From positions 1,922,001 to 1,986,000 of the forward strand of contig NZ_CVJQ01000001.1 in assembly GCF_001375595.1 (NCBI RefSeq): a stretch of 64,000 nucleotides of DNA, in the 5' to 3' direction. This DNA comes from Phenylobacterium immobile (ATCC 35973). GTDB taxonomy: Bacteria > Pseudomonadota > Alphaproteobacteria > Caulobacterales > Caulobacteraceae. Of this stretch, positions 1-9,493 are shown one piece after another. Position numbers and translations under genes: made by a program. Numbering within the stretch: the stretch's first letter is position 1; each line of letters begins with the position of its first letter. Under the pieces are notes generated by a model that saw only the letters and a list, made by a program, of their open reading frames with translations, ran no database searches and was not told where the DNA came from.

Positions 1-62
1 GTCTTGGACTTCCGGACGCTGTTCAGGAAGGTGTCCTGCAGGTTCTGTTTCTTATCGCTCAT
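1..62 (-). CDS. hfq: RNA chaperone Hfq (N-terminal fragment, cut by window edge)
   Basis: The minus strand from the ATG at 62-60 encodes MSDKKQNLQDTFLNSVRKSK and runs off the left edge, so only about 20 residues are seen. This matches the strongly conserved start of alphaproteobacterial Hfq, the hexameric Sm-like chaperone that pairs small RNAs with mRNAs. The position downstream of ntrX and dat on the same strand fits the usual ntrBCYX-hfq order. A gap of about 100 bases separates it from dat, so it may have its own promoter. The assignment rests on the N-terminus and synteny only; the Sm core is outside the window. Confidence 0.85.
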   Translation of the reverse strand, partial: MSDKKQNLQDTFLNSVRKSK

Positions 63-166
63 AGCGGTGGCTCAACTCTTCTTCTTTTCATTTCGGACGG
101 CCAATGCGCCATCCACACACAAGGCGCACGCTAGCTTGCGCCCAACAGCGGAAGCAAGGGCTGGCG

Positions 167-1030
167 TCAGATGGCGCCGGCGATTGCGTGCTCGATATAG
201 AGATTGCGCAAGCGCATCGCCACTGGGCCGACCGATCCATCGCCCACGGGCCGACCATCCACCGCGATCACAGGCAGGACCAGCGAGCCGGCGCCCGTAA
301 TGAAGGCTTCCCTTGCAGCGATGGCGTCACCGGGCGTGAAGGGCCGCTCGTCGATCATCAAGCCTTCGGTCTGCATCGACTCGATCAGGGTCTTGCGCGT
401 CACACCCCGCAGGATGTTGGCGTTGGTGTCGCGGGTCCGCAGGCGTCCGTCCTGGTCGACGATCCAGGCATTGGATGACGCGCCTTCGGTGACGAAACCC
501 AGGTCATCGACGAACCAGGCCTCATAAGCGCCCGCCTCGCGCGCGGCCTGTTTGGCCAGCGCATTCGGCAGCAGGCCCACGGTCTTGATGTCGCAGCGAC
601 CCCAGCGGTTTTCGGGCGTTGTGACCACCGTTACCCCCTTTGCCGCGCGCGCCTCTGAGGCCGCCCGGTCCAAGCCTCTGACTGTGATCACGACGGCGGG
701 GCGCACTGGCGCGGTCGGAAAGGCGTGATCGCGCGGCGCGACGCCACGACTGACCTGGAGGTAGACCGTGCCTTCGCGCACGCGATTGCGCCGAACGGTC
801 TCCTTCAGGACGAAGGTGAGCGCCTGGCGGCTCATCGGCATGGCGATCTTCAGTTCCGATAGGCTGCGCTCCAGCCGCTCGAAGTGACCTGCCGCATCAG
901 CCATGCGGCCGCCGAACAGGGCCCAGACTTCGTAGACGGCGTCAGCCAGCTGGTAGCCGCGGTCCTCGATGTGGACGACAGCCTGGCCGTGGGGCACGAA
1001 ACGGCCATTGACGTAGGCGACACGGCCCAT
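167..1030 (-). CDS. dat: D-amino-acid aminotransferase-like PLP enzyme
   Basis: 287 residues, the usual size for a fold-type IV aminotransferase (D-alanine or branched-chain type). The N-terminus GRVAYVNGRFVPHGQAVVHI and the IEDRGYQLADAVYEV segment are typical of the family. The PLP lysine is expected at about Lys149 in GRCDIKTVGLLPN, followed by the conserved EGASSNAWIV segment. It probably interconverts D-alanine and D-glutamate by transamination, supplying cell-wall precursors. A branched-chain or 4-amino-4-deoxychorismate lyase activity cannot be excluded by eye. Its ATG overlaps the ntrX stop in an ATGA junction, so it is probably translationally coupled to the ntrYX operon, a common alphaproteobacterial arrangement. 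Confidence 0.85.
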   Translation of the reverse strand: MGRVAYVNGRFVPHGQAVVHIEDRGYQLADAVYEVWALFGGRMADAAGHFERLERSLSELKIAMPMSRQALTFVLKETVRRNRVREGTVYLQVSRGVAPRDHAFPTAPVRPAVVITVRGLDRAASEARAAKGVTVVTTPENRWGRCDIKTVGLLPNALAKQAAREAGAYEAWFVDDLGFVTEGASSNAWIVDQDGRLRTRDTNANILRGVTRKTLIESMQTEGLMIDERPFTPGDAIAAREAFITGAGSLVLPVIAVDGRPVGDGSVGPVAMRLRNLYIEHAIAGAI

Positions 1031-2421
1031 CAGCCGACCTCTTCCTCGACTCCGCGACCACCGGATAAGCCAAGGCTCTTCAGCTTGCGGTGAAGCGCCG
1101 AGCGCTCCATGCCGATGAAGGCGGCCGTGCGCGAGATATTGCCGGAGAAGCGCATCATCTGGGCGTTCAGATACTCCCGCTCGAAGACCTCACGGGCTTC
1201 GCGTAGGGGCAGCGCGATGATCTTTTCAGCGCCCAACCCCCCGGCCTGGTCGCTGACCGAGGCCTCGGCTGGCAGCATCTCGGCGGTGATCGCATCGGCC
1301 GGCGCGCCGGAGGCCAGGATCAGCATGCGTTCAATGTTGTTGCGCAGCTGGCGGACATTGCCGGGCCAGGCGCGGACCTGCAGACTGGCCAGGGCGTCAT
1401 CGGCCAGACGTCGGCGCGGCATGCCGGTCGCCTCGGCGATGCGCTCGATGAAATATTCCACCAATTCTGGAATATCCTCGCGCCGCTCCGCCAGGCCGGG
1501 GACATTCACCGGCACGACGTTCAGGCGGTGGAAGAGGTCTTCGCGGAAGCGCCCGGCGGCGATCTCTTCGCGTAGATCGCGAGAGGTGGAAGAAACGACG
1601 CGGACGTCGACCTCGACATCGCTGTCGCCGCCGACGCGCCGGAACCTCTGCTCGACCAGGACGCGCAGAATGCGCCCTTGGGTTTCGCGCGGCATGTCGG
1701 CCACTTCGTCGAGGTAGAGCGTGCCGGCGTGGGCGCGTTCGAACACGCCGATCTTAGCGGTGCGCCCCCCCTCGCCTTCCTGGCCGAAAAGTTCGACATC
1801 CATGCGCTCCGGCGTCATGCCGGCCGCGCCGATGGCGACAAACTCCCCCTTGGCGCGCTGGCCGGCGGCGTGGATCAGTCGCGCCACCGTTTCCTTGCCC
1901 GCCCCGGAAGGACCAGAAATCAGCACGCGACTGTTGGCGGCCCCCAGCTTCGTGACCATGTTGCGCAGCTGCTGAGCGGCCACGGAACGGCCCAGCAGGC
2001 CTTCGGGCGTAATCGCCTGGGTGCGTAGCCGGCGGTTCTCGCGGCGCAGCGATGAGGCCTCAAGCGCACGCTCGACGACGAGCAGCAGGCGGTCGGATTT
2101 GAAGGGCTTTTCCAGGAACTCGTAGGCGCCGCGCTTGATCGCGTTGACCGCGGTCTCGATGTTGCCGTGGCCGGAGATCATCAACACCGGGAGGTCGACG
2201 TCGAGCGCCTTGACCAAGTCGAGCAACTCCAGACCGTCCATGCCGCCGCCGGCCATCCAGATGTCGAGGATCAGCAGGGCGGGCTTACGCGCGCGGATAG
2301 CGGCCAGGGCGGATTCGGAGTCGTTGGCGGTGCGGACCTCGTAGCCTTCGTCCGACAGAATGCCGGCCACCAGCTCGCGGATATCCGCCTCATCGTCGAC
2401 CACCAGAACATCAGCCGCCAT
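1030..2421 (-). CDS. ntrX: Nitrogen/redox response regulator NtrX
   Basis: 463 residues from the ATG at 2421, where the receiver domain begins (MAADVLVVDDEADIRELV). The frame is open further upstream but that part runs into ntrY and is not conserved. Receiver domain about 1-120 with phospho-acceptor Asp53 (LILDIWMAG). A central AAA+ ATPase domain follows with Walker A GPSGAGKE and Walker B LYLDEVAD. The C-terminus is a Fis-type helix-turn-helix (GNISRTAAFIGMERSALHRK). The loop that carries GAFTGA in sigma-54 activators is replaced by FGQEGEGGRTAKIGVFE, as is usual for NtrX, so classical sigma-54 activation is unlikely. It follows its cognate kinase gene ntrY by 13 bases. Confidence 0.93.
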   Translation of the reverse strand: MAADVLVVDDEADIRELVAGILSDEGYEVRTANDSESALAAIRARKPALLILDIWMAGGGMDGLELLDLVKALDVDLPVLMISGHGNIETAVNAIKRGAYEFLEKPFKSDRLLLVVERALEASSLRRENRRLRTQAITPEGLLGRSVAAQQLRNMVTKLGAANSRVLISGPSGAGKETVARLIHAAGQRAKGEFVAIGAAGMTPERMDVELFGQEGEGGRTAKIGVFERAHAGTLYLDEVADMPRETQGRILRVLVEQRFRRVGGDSDVEVDVRVVSSTSRDLREEIAAGRFREDLFHRLNVVPVNVPGLAERREDIPELVEYFIERIAEATGMPRRRLADDALASLQVRAWPGNVRQLRNNIERMLILASGAPADAITAEMLPAEASVSDQAGGLGAEKIIALPLREAREVFEREYLNAQMMRFSGNISRTAAFIGMERSALHRKLKSLGLSGGRGVEEEVG

Positions 2422-2434
2422 CAGCAAGCATCCT

Positions 2435-4636
2435 CTACGCCGAAATCGAAAGGGTGGCGCCCGGCCGCACGCGGGCGGTCGCGGGCAGCCGCAGGCTCGC
2501 CAGAGCGCCGCGACCATAGTGCGAATCGGCGAGATCGAGCTCGCCGCCATGGTCTTCCATGATCCGTTTGACGATGGCGAGACCAAGGCCGGTGCCCTTC
2601 TCGCGCGTCGTCACATAGGGTTCGGTCAGTCGATCGCGATCCTTGGCCGGCAGGCCCACGCCATTGTCCTCAACCTCGAAGGCGACGCCGTCCTCGTTCT
2701 CGACCAGCCGCGCGCGGACCTTACCGGCCAGATCCGGTTCGGCGGCCTGTCGGGCGGCGACGGCCTCCGCGGCGTTCTTCAGCAGATTGGTCAGCGCCTG
2801 GGAGAGCATGCCGCCGTCGGCAAGAATGCGGGCCGCCGGCGCTGGCTCCTCCATCTCGACCTCGATGTCGGGGCTGCCGACGCGGCGGGCGAAGACGGCG
2901 GCGCGCAGCAATTCGGCCGCGTCCTGCTCGCTGAACTTTGGCGCCGGCATGCGAGCGAAGGCCGAGAATTCGTCGACCATGCGGCCGATATCCCCGACCT
3001 GTCGGATGATCGTGTCGGTGCAGCGGTCGAAGGTATCGAGTTCGCTCTCGGCGATGTCCTTGCGGTATTTCTTGCGGATACGCTCCGCCGACAGCTGGAT
3101 CGGCGTCAGCGGGTTCTTGATTTCGTGGGCGATACGGCGGGCGACGTCGCGCCAGGCGGCGTTGCGCTGGGCAGTGACCAGGCGCGTGATGTCGTCGAAG
3201 GTTAGCACCAGGCCGCCTTCGCTGCGGCTGGCGCGCACCCGAAGGCGGCGGGTGTCGCGGCCGCGGATGACGTCGACCTCCTCCTCGACGCCCCCTTCGG
3301 CAACGATCGAGGCGAGTTCCGGGGCGATCTCCGACAGGCTTCGGCCGATCCCACGACCCTGAGGCAGGGCCAGCAAGATCTGCGCCTGGCGGTTGGCGGC
3401 GGAAACTGCGCCCTCGGCGTCGAGGCCGATGACCCCGGCGCTGACTTCTGAGAGCACCGTCTCGATGAATTGGCGGCGGCTTTCGGCTTCGTCGCTCGCG
3501 CTCTTCAGCGCCGCCTGCTGAGCCTGCAGGTCGTGGGTCATGCGGTTGAAGGCGCGCGACAGGATGGCGATCTCGGCGGGATCGCGATCGGCGTCGACAC
3601 GGGCGTCGAGGTCGCCGGCGGCCACGCGGCCCGCAGCCTGCACCAGCCGTCCGATGGGACCGGTAATAGCGTTCGCCGCGGCCATGCCGAGCCAGACCGC
3701 CCCGACCAGGACAAGGAGCGCGGTCTCGGCGTAGCTGATGATGAAAATTGTCTGGATTTGCGCGCGGCTCTGGGCGGTCTCGCGATAGGAGATGAGCGAG
3801 TCCTCCGCCTCGCGCAGGTGGTTGATGATCCCCTTCTCCACGGGCAGGACCACGTAGAGATAGGCGTCGGGATAGGCGCGCAGCCGATATACCGCACGCA
3901 TGAAGTCGGGTGAATCGAAGGGCGGCACAGAGATGTCGCCCTCGTCGGCCGCTTTGAAGCTGGTCGGGGGCGGCAGGATGAACCCTGGCGCGTCAGCCGT
4001 CTCGGCGCGGGCCAGGACGCGGCCGTCACGGTCCACCAGATAGGCGGCCGGGAAGCTGTGATAGGAGGCCAGGATCGCCAGGTAGTGATTGAAGCCGATC
4101 GGACTTTCCTGCAGGTGCGCCGCCTCACGATTGAGGTCTGCGCCCATGATCGTCACGTGCTCCTGGATATAGCGTGTCTGGTCCTCGACGTAGGATCTGG
4201 CGACTGTCGCGGAGTTCTCGACGACGGTCTGCACCCGCTCGCTGAACCAGTTGTCGATGCCCCGATTGACGAGCACGCCGTAGAACAGCGCGACGACGAC
4301 CGCGGGCGCGACCGCGGCCAGGGCGAACATGGTGACAAAACGCAGGTGCAGACGGGCTGCGGCGTCGGCGCGGTCATGGACCAGGCGCAGGAGTTGCAGG
4401 CCCACCAGCGCCGATAGGCCCAGGATCAGGACGAGGTTGAAGGTCAGGACCGCCAGGATCTGCGCACTGGCGGGCCCAAGGGGGCCCTTCTCCGGGGGCG
4501 CAGCCGCAAGCAGGATGGCCGCCCCCGTCAGGATCGCCGCCAGCCCATAGCCGCAGCCCAGGACCGCGCGAGACTGTGCGATACGCCAGAGGCGTTGGGT
4601 AGCGGCTCCGCGCAGACTGTCGGCGGTCAGGACCAT
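2435..4636 (-). CDS. ntrY: Sensor histidine kinase NtrY
   Basis: 733 residues, the normal size for NtrY. Three hydrophobic segments lie at about 30-50, 60-87 and 98-122. A periplasmic region follows, then a fourth membrane segment near 295-320 and a HAMP domain (ITGPIGRLVQAAGRVAAGDL). A PAS-like region at about 385-480 precedes the dimerisation/phospho-acceptor helix [19 protein letters not shown] with His504. The HATPase domain has its N box (NLLKNAAEAV) and G boxes (DNGVGL, GTGLGLAIV). It is a membrane kinase/phosphatase for NtrX and responds to nitrogen or redox state in other alphaproteobacteria. The gene begins 83 bases after ntrC, in a gap that may hold its own promoter. Confidence 0.93.
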   Translation of the reverse strand: MVLTADSLRGAATQRLWRIAQSRAVLGCGYGLAAILTGAAILLAAAPPEKGPLGPASAQILAVLTFNLVLILGLSALVGLQLLRLVHDRADAAARLHLRFVTMFALAAVAPAVVVALFYGVLVNRGIDNWFSERVQTVVENSATVARSYVEDQTRYIQEHVTIMGADLNREAAHLQESPIGFNHYLAILASYHSFPAAYLVDRDGRVLARAETADAPGFILPPPTSFKAADEGDISVPPFDSPDFMRAVYRLRAYPDAYLYVVLPVEKGIINHLREAEDSLISYRETAQSRAQIQTIFIISYAETALLVLVGAVWLGMAAANAITGPIGRLVQAAGRVAAGDLDARVDADRDPAEIAILSRAFNRMTHDLQAQQAALKSASDEAESRRQFIETVLSEVSAGVIGLDAEGAVSAANRQAQILLALPQGRGIGRSLSEIAPELASIVAEGGVEEEVDVIRGRDTRRLRVRASRSEGGLVLTFDDITRLVTAQRNAAWRDVARRIAHEIKNPLTPIQLSAERIRKKYRKDIAESELDTFDRCTDTIIRQVGDIGRMVDEFSAFARMPAPKFSEQDAAELLRAAVFARRVGSPDIEVEMEEPAPAARILADGGMLSQALTNLLKNAAEAVAARQAAEPDLAGKVRARLVENEDGVAFEVEDNGVGLPAKDRDRLTEPYVTTREKGTGLGLAIVKRIMEDHGGELDLADSHYGRGALASLRLPATARVRPGATLSISA

Positions 4637-4644
4637 GCCAGCGA

Positions 4645-4672
4645 AAACTAAGGCACTGTGCCCTCAAATCAA
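4645..4672 (-). promoter_or_regulatory. Candidate ntrY promoter with palindromic operator
   Basis: In the ntrC-ntrY gap the minus strand reads TTGATT, a 16-base spacer, then TAGTTT, a plausible weak -35/-10 pair just upstream of the ntrY ATG. The spacer contains the palindrome GGCACTGTGCC at 4652-4662. A GC hairpin (GGGGCG and CGCCCC, 4689-4705) lies farther upstream in the same gap. This fits a second transcription start for ntrYX, but TAGTTT is a poor -10 and the call is inference. Confidence 0.3.
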
Positions 4673-4719
4673 CAGAGATGTCGCCGCAGGGGCGCAGTCC
4701 GCCCCGCGGCCGCAGACCG

Positions 4720-6137
<1,418 letters not shown>

Positions 6138-6141
<4 letters not shown>

Positions 6142-7256
6142 GTGTTGACGTCCTCTTCGGTGGCGATGGGCAACAGCACCCGGAAAACGGTCCGTCCGGG
6201 TTCGGAATCGAAATCGATCAGGCCGCCGTGGCCGGCGACAAGCTTGGCCACCAGGGCTAGGCCGAGGCCTGCGCCGTTGGCTTTGGTGGTGACGAAGGGC
6301 TGGAACAGGCTGTCGCGCAGGTGGGCGGGAACCCCGGGACCGTTGTCCTGCACGCGAATCTCCAGCGGCGCGCCATGCAGCGCCTGGCCGGTGGAGGACC
6401 GCACGCGCACGCCGTGGCGGTAGGCCGTGTGGATCGAGACCTCGCCGCGGCCATCGCCGCGGCTATGCGCGGCCTCGGCGGCGTTCTTCACGAGGTTGAG
6501 GAAAACCTGGATCAGCTGGTCTTCGTCGCCGCGCGTCGGCGGCAGCGAAGGGTCGAAACGTTCGCGCAGATAAAGACCGTCGGCGAAGCCATTGACCGCC
6601 AGCGCTCGCACCCGGTCCAGGACCTGGTGGATGTTGATCGGCGTCAGGCTGGGCAGGGCGTCGTCGGAGAAGGCCTCCATCCGCTCGACCAGGCGGCGGA
6701 CCCGGTCAGTCTCGTCGACGATCAGTTGGGCGAGCGGCGCGTCCTCGGCCTTAGCGCCGGACTTCAGGAGCTGGGCGGCGCCACGAATGCCGGCCAGCGG
6801 GTTCTTGATCTCATGGGCCAACATGCGGCCGAGCCCGACGATGGAGCGTAGGCCAGCGCCTTCGAGGTTGTTGCGGTCGGTGATGCCATGGCCGCGGACG
6901 GTGAGGGTCAGCAGGACCGAGCCGTCGCCTAGGGGGGCGGCTGCGCCGTCCGCCTCGAAGGGCGCGAGGCCGAAGAGGCTGATTTGCAGGCCGCGTTCGC
7001 GCACCTTGACGCGTTCGACCAGGGCGCGGTCGAGCAGCGACACCAGGGTCGACCCCGGCGGCAGGGCCGAACCGAACCGGCCGCGCGACAGCAGCGACAG
7101 GCCTTGGCCGAAGAGCGCCTCGGCCGCCTCGTTGGCCGCCACCAGGGCGCCGTCGGGGTCGATCACGAGGGCGGGGTCAGGGCTGAGCTCAAAGGCCGCC
7201 GACTTCAGGGCGTCAATTTCCGGAGACTTGTTGCTCAGCCTGTTGCGCGTGCTCAT
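6138..7256 (-). CDS. ntrB: Nitrogen sensor histidine kinase NtrB
   Basis: 372 residues from the ATG at 7256 ([18 protein letters not shown]). The frame stays open upstream but that part overlaps dusB and is not family-like. There is no membrane segment, as expected for cytosolic NtrB. An N-terminal PAS domain (about 18-125; [20 protein letters not shown]) precedes the phospho-acceptor helix [20 protein letters not shown] with His148. The HATPase domain has [12 protein letters not shown] and the G boxes DNGPGV and GAGLGLAL. NtrB phosphorylates and dephosphorylates NtrC under PII control. It is coupled on both sides: its ATG overlaps the dusB stop and its stop overlaps the ntrC start. Confidence 0.95.
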
Positions 7257-8263
7257 GCCGCCAGTCGCCTTTCGGGATATCGCCACAGGGCTGTAAGCGC
7301 CGCCTCGACCTCGACGGGCCTTTCGAGCCGGCAAAGCTGCGCGCGGGCGGCGCGTCGTTCTAAGGGGTCCGCTGGCCAGGGCGCCTGTTCGACATAGGCG
7401 GCCAGATGCTTGCGGAAGATTTTCAGGCCCAACCGGTCGCCATAGAAGGTCAGGCTGTCGCGGAAGTGGTCGAGCACGATCGCCAAGCGCGCCTCTGCGT
7501 CGGGGGCCTCGAACGCCTCGCCGGCCAACTCTGATTCGATCTGGGCGGCGAGCCACGGCCGGCCGAGTACGCCGCGACCCACCATGACCGCGTCGGCGCC
7601 GGATTGATCCAGGGCCTGGCGCGCCGTCGCGCCATTGACGATGTCGCCGTTGACGATGACCGGGATCGAAACCGCGGCCTTGACCTTGGCGACCTCTGAC
7701 CAATCGGCGCGGCCGGTGTAGAATTGCTGGCGTGTCCGGCCATGTACGGTGATGGCCGCAAGGCCAAGCGCCTCGGCGCGTTTCGCCAGGTCGGGGGCGT
7801 TCTTGCTGTCGGCGTCCCAGCCCAGTCGCATTTTGACGGTGACGGGCACGCTGACCGCGCCAACCGCAGCCGCCATCAGCGCCTCGGCCAACTCCGGTTC
7901 GCGCATCAGCGCCGAACCCGACGCCGCACCTGAGGTCACTTCCTTGGCGGGGCAACCAAAGTTCAGGTCGATAATCTGGGCGCCCGCATCCTGCGCCAAA
8001 CGCGCGCCTTCAGCGACGTGTGTCGGATCACGGCCAACGAGTTGTACGACCATCAACGGCAGACCCTCGCCGACAGCGGCGCGACGGACAACATCCGGAC
8101 GTCCCTTGGAAAATTCGGCGCAGGCGACCATTTCGGTGGCGACATAGCCCGCGCCCAGGCGGCTGGCCGCTCGGCGAAACGGCAGGTCGGACACGCCAGT
8201 CATCGGCGCGATCCACACCCGGCTATCCACCTCTACCCTACCAAGCTTGAGCAAACTGCTCAT
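7253..8263 (-). CDS. dusB: tRNA-dihydrouridine synthase (DusB/NifR3 type)
   Basis: 336 residues, a flavin TIM-barrel enzyme that reduces uridine in the tRNA D-loop. The start [20 protein letters not shown] leads into the FMN-binding [12 protein letters not shown] motif. Catalytic Cys104 sits in [11 protein letters not shown], and the [13 protein letters not shown] and VIVNGDIV segments are diagnostic. In many alphaproteobacteria this gene (nifR3) is the first gene of the ntrBC operon; here its stop overlaps the ntrB ATG, giving the same arrangement. The 90-base gap to the divergent ispDF gene must hold promoters for both directions, but I could not pick a convincing -35/-10 pair. Confidence 0.93.
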   Translation of the reverse strand: MSSLLKLGRVEVDSRVWIAPMTGVSDLPFRRAASRLGAGYVATEMVACAEFSKGRPDVVRRAAVGEGLPLMVVQLVGRDPTHVAEGARLAQDAGAQIIDLNFGCPAKEVTSGAASGSALMREPELAEALMAAAVGAVSVPVTVKMRLGWDADSKNAPDLAKRAEALGLAAITVHGRTRQQFYTGRADWSEVAKVKAAVSIPVIVNGDIVNGATARQALDQSGADAVMVGRGVLGRPWLAAQIESELAGEAFEAPDAEARLAIVLDHFRDSLTFYGDRLGLKIFRKHLAAYVEQAPWPADPLERRAARAQLCRLERPVEVEAALTALWRYPERRLAA

Positions 8264-8353
8264 TTTGTGAACATCCCCATCGCCGCCTTTTTAGGCATAT
8301 TATTCGCCTGCGTAAAGCCTGGACATGAGACCGCCAAACCGGAAGAACGACGC

Positions 8354-9493
8354 ATGGATTTTTCAGCGGTGATCGTCGCCGCAGGCTCCGGCCTACGCGC
8401 CGGCCCTGGCGAGTCAAAGACCTGGCGCCGCCTTGGCGGCAAGCCCGTCCTACGCTGGTCTGTGGAAGCTTTCGCCGCCGCCGGCGCGCGACAGATCGCC
8501 GTGGTTATCTCGCCCGATCGGCTGGAGTTTGCGCCGGCCGTTCTGGAGGGCCTCTCGGGCTGGACGCTCGTGCCCGGCGGTGTGACCCGGGCGCAGTCGG
8601 TGCGCTCTGGCCTGGCGGCGTTGCACCTGGGTGAGGCGGTTCTGATCCACGATGCGGCGAGGCCTTTTGTCGGGGCCGCGCACATTGAACGACTGATCGC
8701 CGCCCTGGCGAATGCGGAAGGCGCGCTTCCTGCCCTACCGGTCGCCGACACCTTGAAGCGCGGCGACGGTTTGGTGTCCGAGACGGTTTCGCGCGAGGGC
8801 CTGTGGCGCGCTCAGACCCCGCAGGCCTTCCGTCGCGCTGCGCTGGACTCCGCTTTGGCCTCGTGGCCGGCTCATGAAGAGCCGACTGATGACGCCGTCA
8901 TGGTGGAGCGCGTCGGCGGCCGCGTCGTGCTGACGCCGGGCGATCCCATGCTGATGAAGCTGACCTATCCGGAGGATTTCGCCATGGCCGAACGCCTTGC
9001 CGGCGGCCAGCGCCTGATGCGCATTGGCCAGGGCGTTGACGCTCACCGATTCGGACCGGGCGACAGTGTCTGGCTGTGCGGCGTCGAAGTGGCCCACAGC
9101 CAAGGCATGATCGGCCATTCCGATGCAGATTGCGGACTGCACGCCCTGACCGACGCGGTCTTGGGCGCGATCGGCGCAGCCGACATCGGCGCGCATTTCC
9201 CGCCCAGTGATCCGCAGTGGAAGGGCGCGGCGTCGCACCAGTTCCTGAGCCATGCCATGGGACTGGTGGCGGCGCGCGGCGGACGTGTCATCAACGTGGA
9301 TGTGACCTTGATCTGCGAGCGGCCCAAGATCGGCCCGCATCGCGAGGCCATGCGCGCCCGTATCGCCGAGATCATGGATCTGCCCGTCGACCGGATCAGT
9401 GTGAAGGCAACCACGACCGAAGGCATGGGCTTCACCGGCCGACAAGAGGGCCTGATGGCTCAGGCCGTTGTCACCGTTGAGACGCCTTCATAA
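8354..9493 (+). CDS. ispDF: Bifunctional IspD/IspF enzyme of the MEP isoprenoid pathway
   Basis: 379 residues from the ATG at 8354, preceded by GGAAGAACG as ribosome-binding site; the upstream extension of the frame is antisense to dusB. The N-terminal half is 2-C-methyl-D-erythritol 4-phosphate cytidylyltransferase ([37 protein letters not shown]). The C-terminal half, from about residue 220, is the 2,4-cyclodiphosphate synthase ([12 protein letters not shown] with the metal-binding Dx[38 protein letters not shown]). The fusion is common in alphaproteobacteria. It catalyses the third and fifth steps of the pathway, whose first committed enzyme Dxr is also encoded in this window. Its last 23 bases overlap the convergent downstream gene. 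Confidence 0.95.
   Translation: MDFSAVIVAAGSGLRAGPGESKTWRRLGGKPVLRWSVEAFAAAGARQIAVVISPDRLEFAPAVLEGLSGWTLVPGGVTRAQSVRSGLAALHLGEAVLIHDAARPFVGAAHIERLIAALANAEGALPALPVADTLKRGDGLVSETVSREGLWRAQTPQAFRRAALDSALASWPAHEEPTDDAVMVERVGGRVVLTPGDPMLMKLTYPEDFAMAERLAGGQRLMRIGQGVDAHRFGPGDSVWLCGVEVAHSQGMIGHSDADCGLHALTDAVLGAIGAADIGAHFPPSDPQWKGAASHQFLSHAMGLVAARGGRVINVDVTLICERPKIGPHREAMRARIAEIMDLPVDRISVKATTTEGMGFTGRQEGLMAQAVVTVETPS

Noticed and set aside
123..142. Inverted repeat GGCGCA/TGCGCC between dat and hfq, considered as a terminator
   Set aside because: Only six paired bases, an eight-base loop and no U tract on either strand.
8264..8353. AT-rich ATATTATT element between dusB and ispDF, considered as a promoter
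   Set aside because: No -35 at a workable distance could be found on either strand, although this gap must contain promoters.
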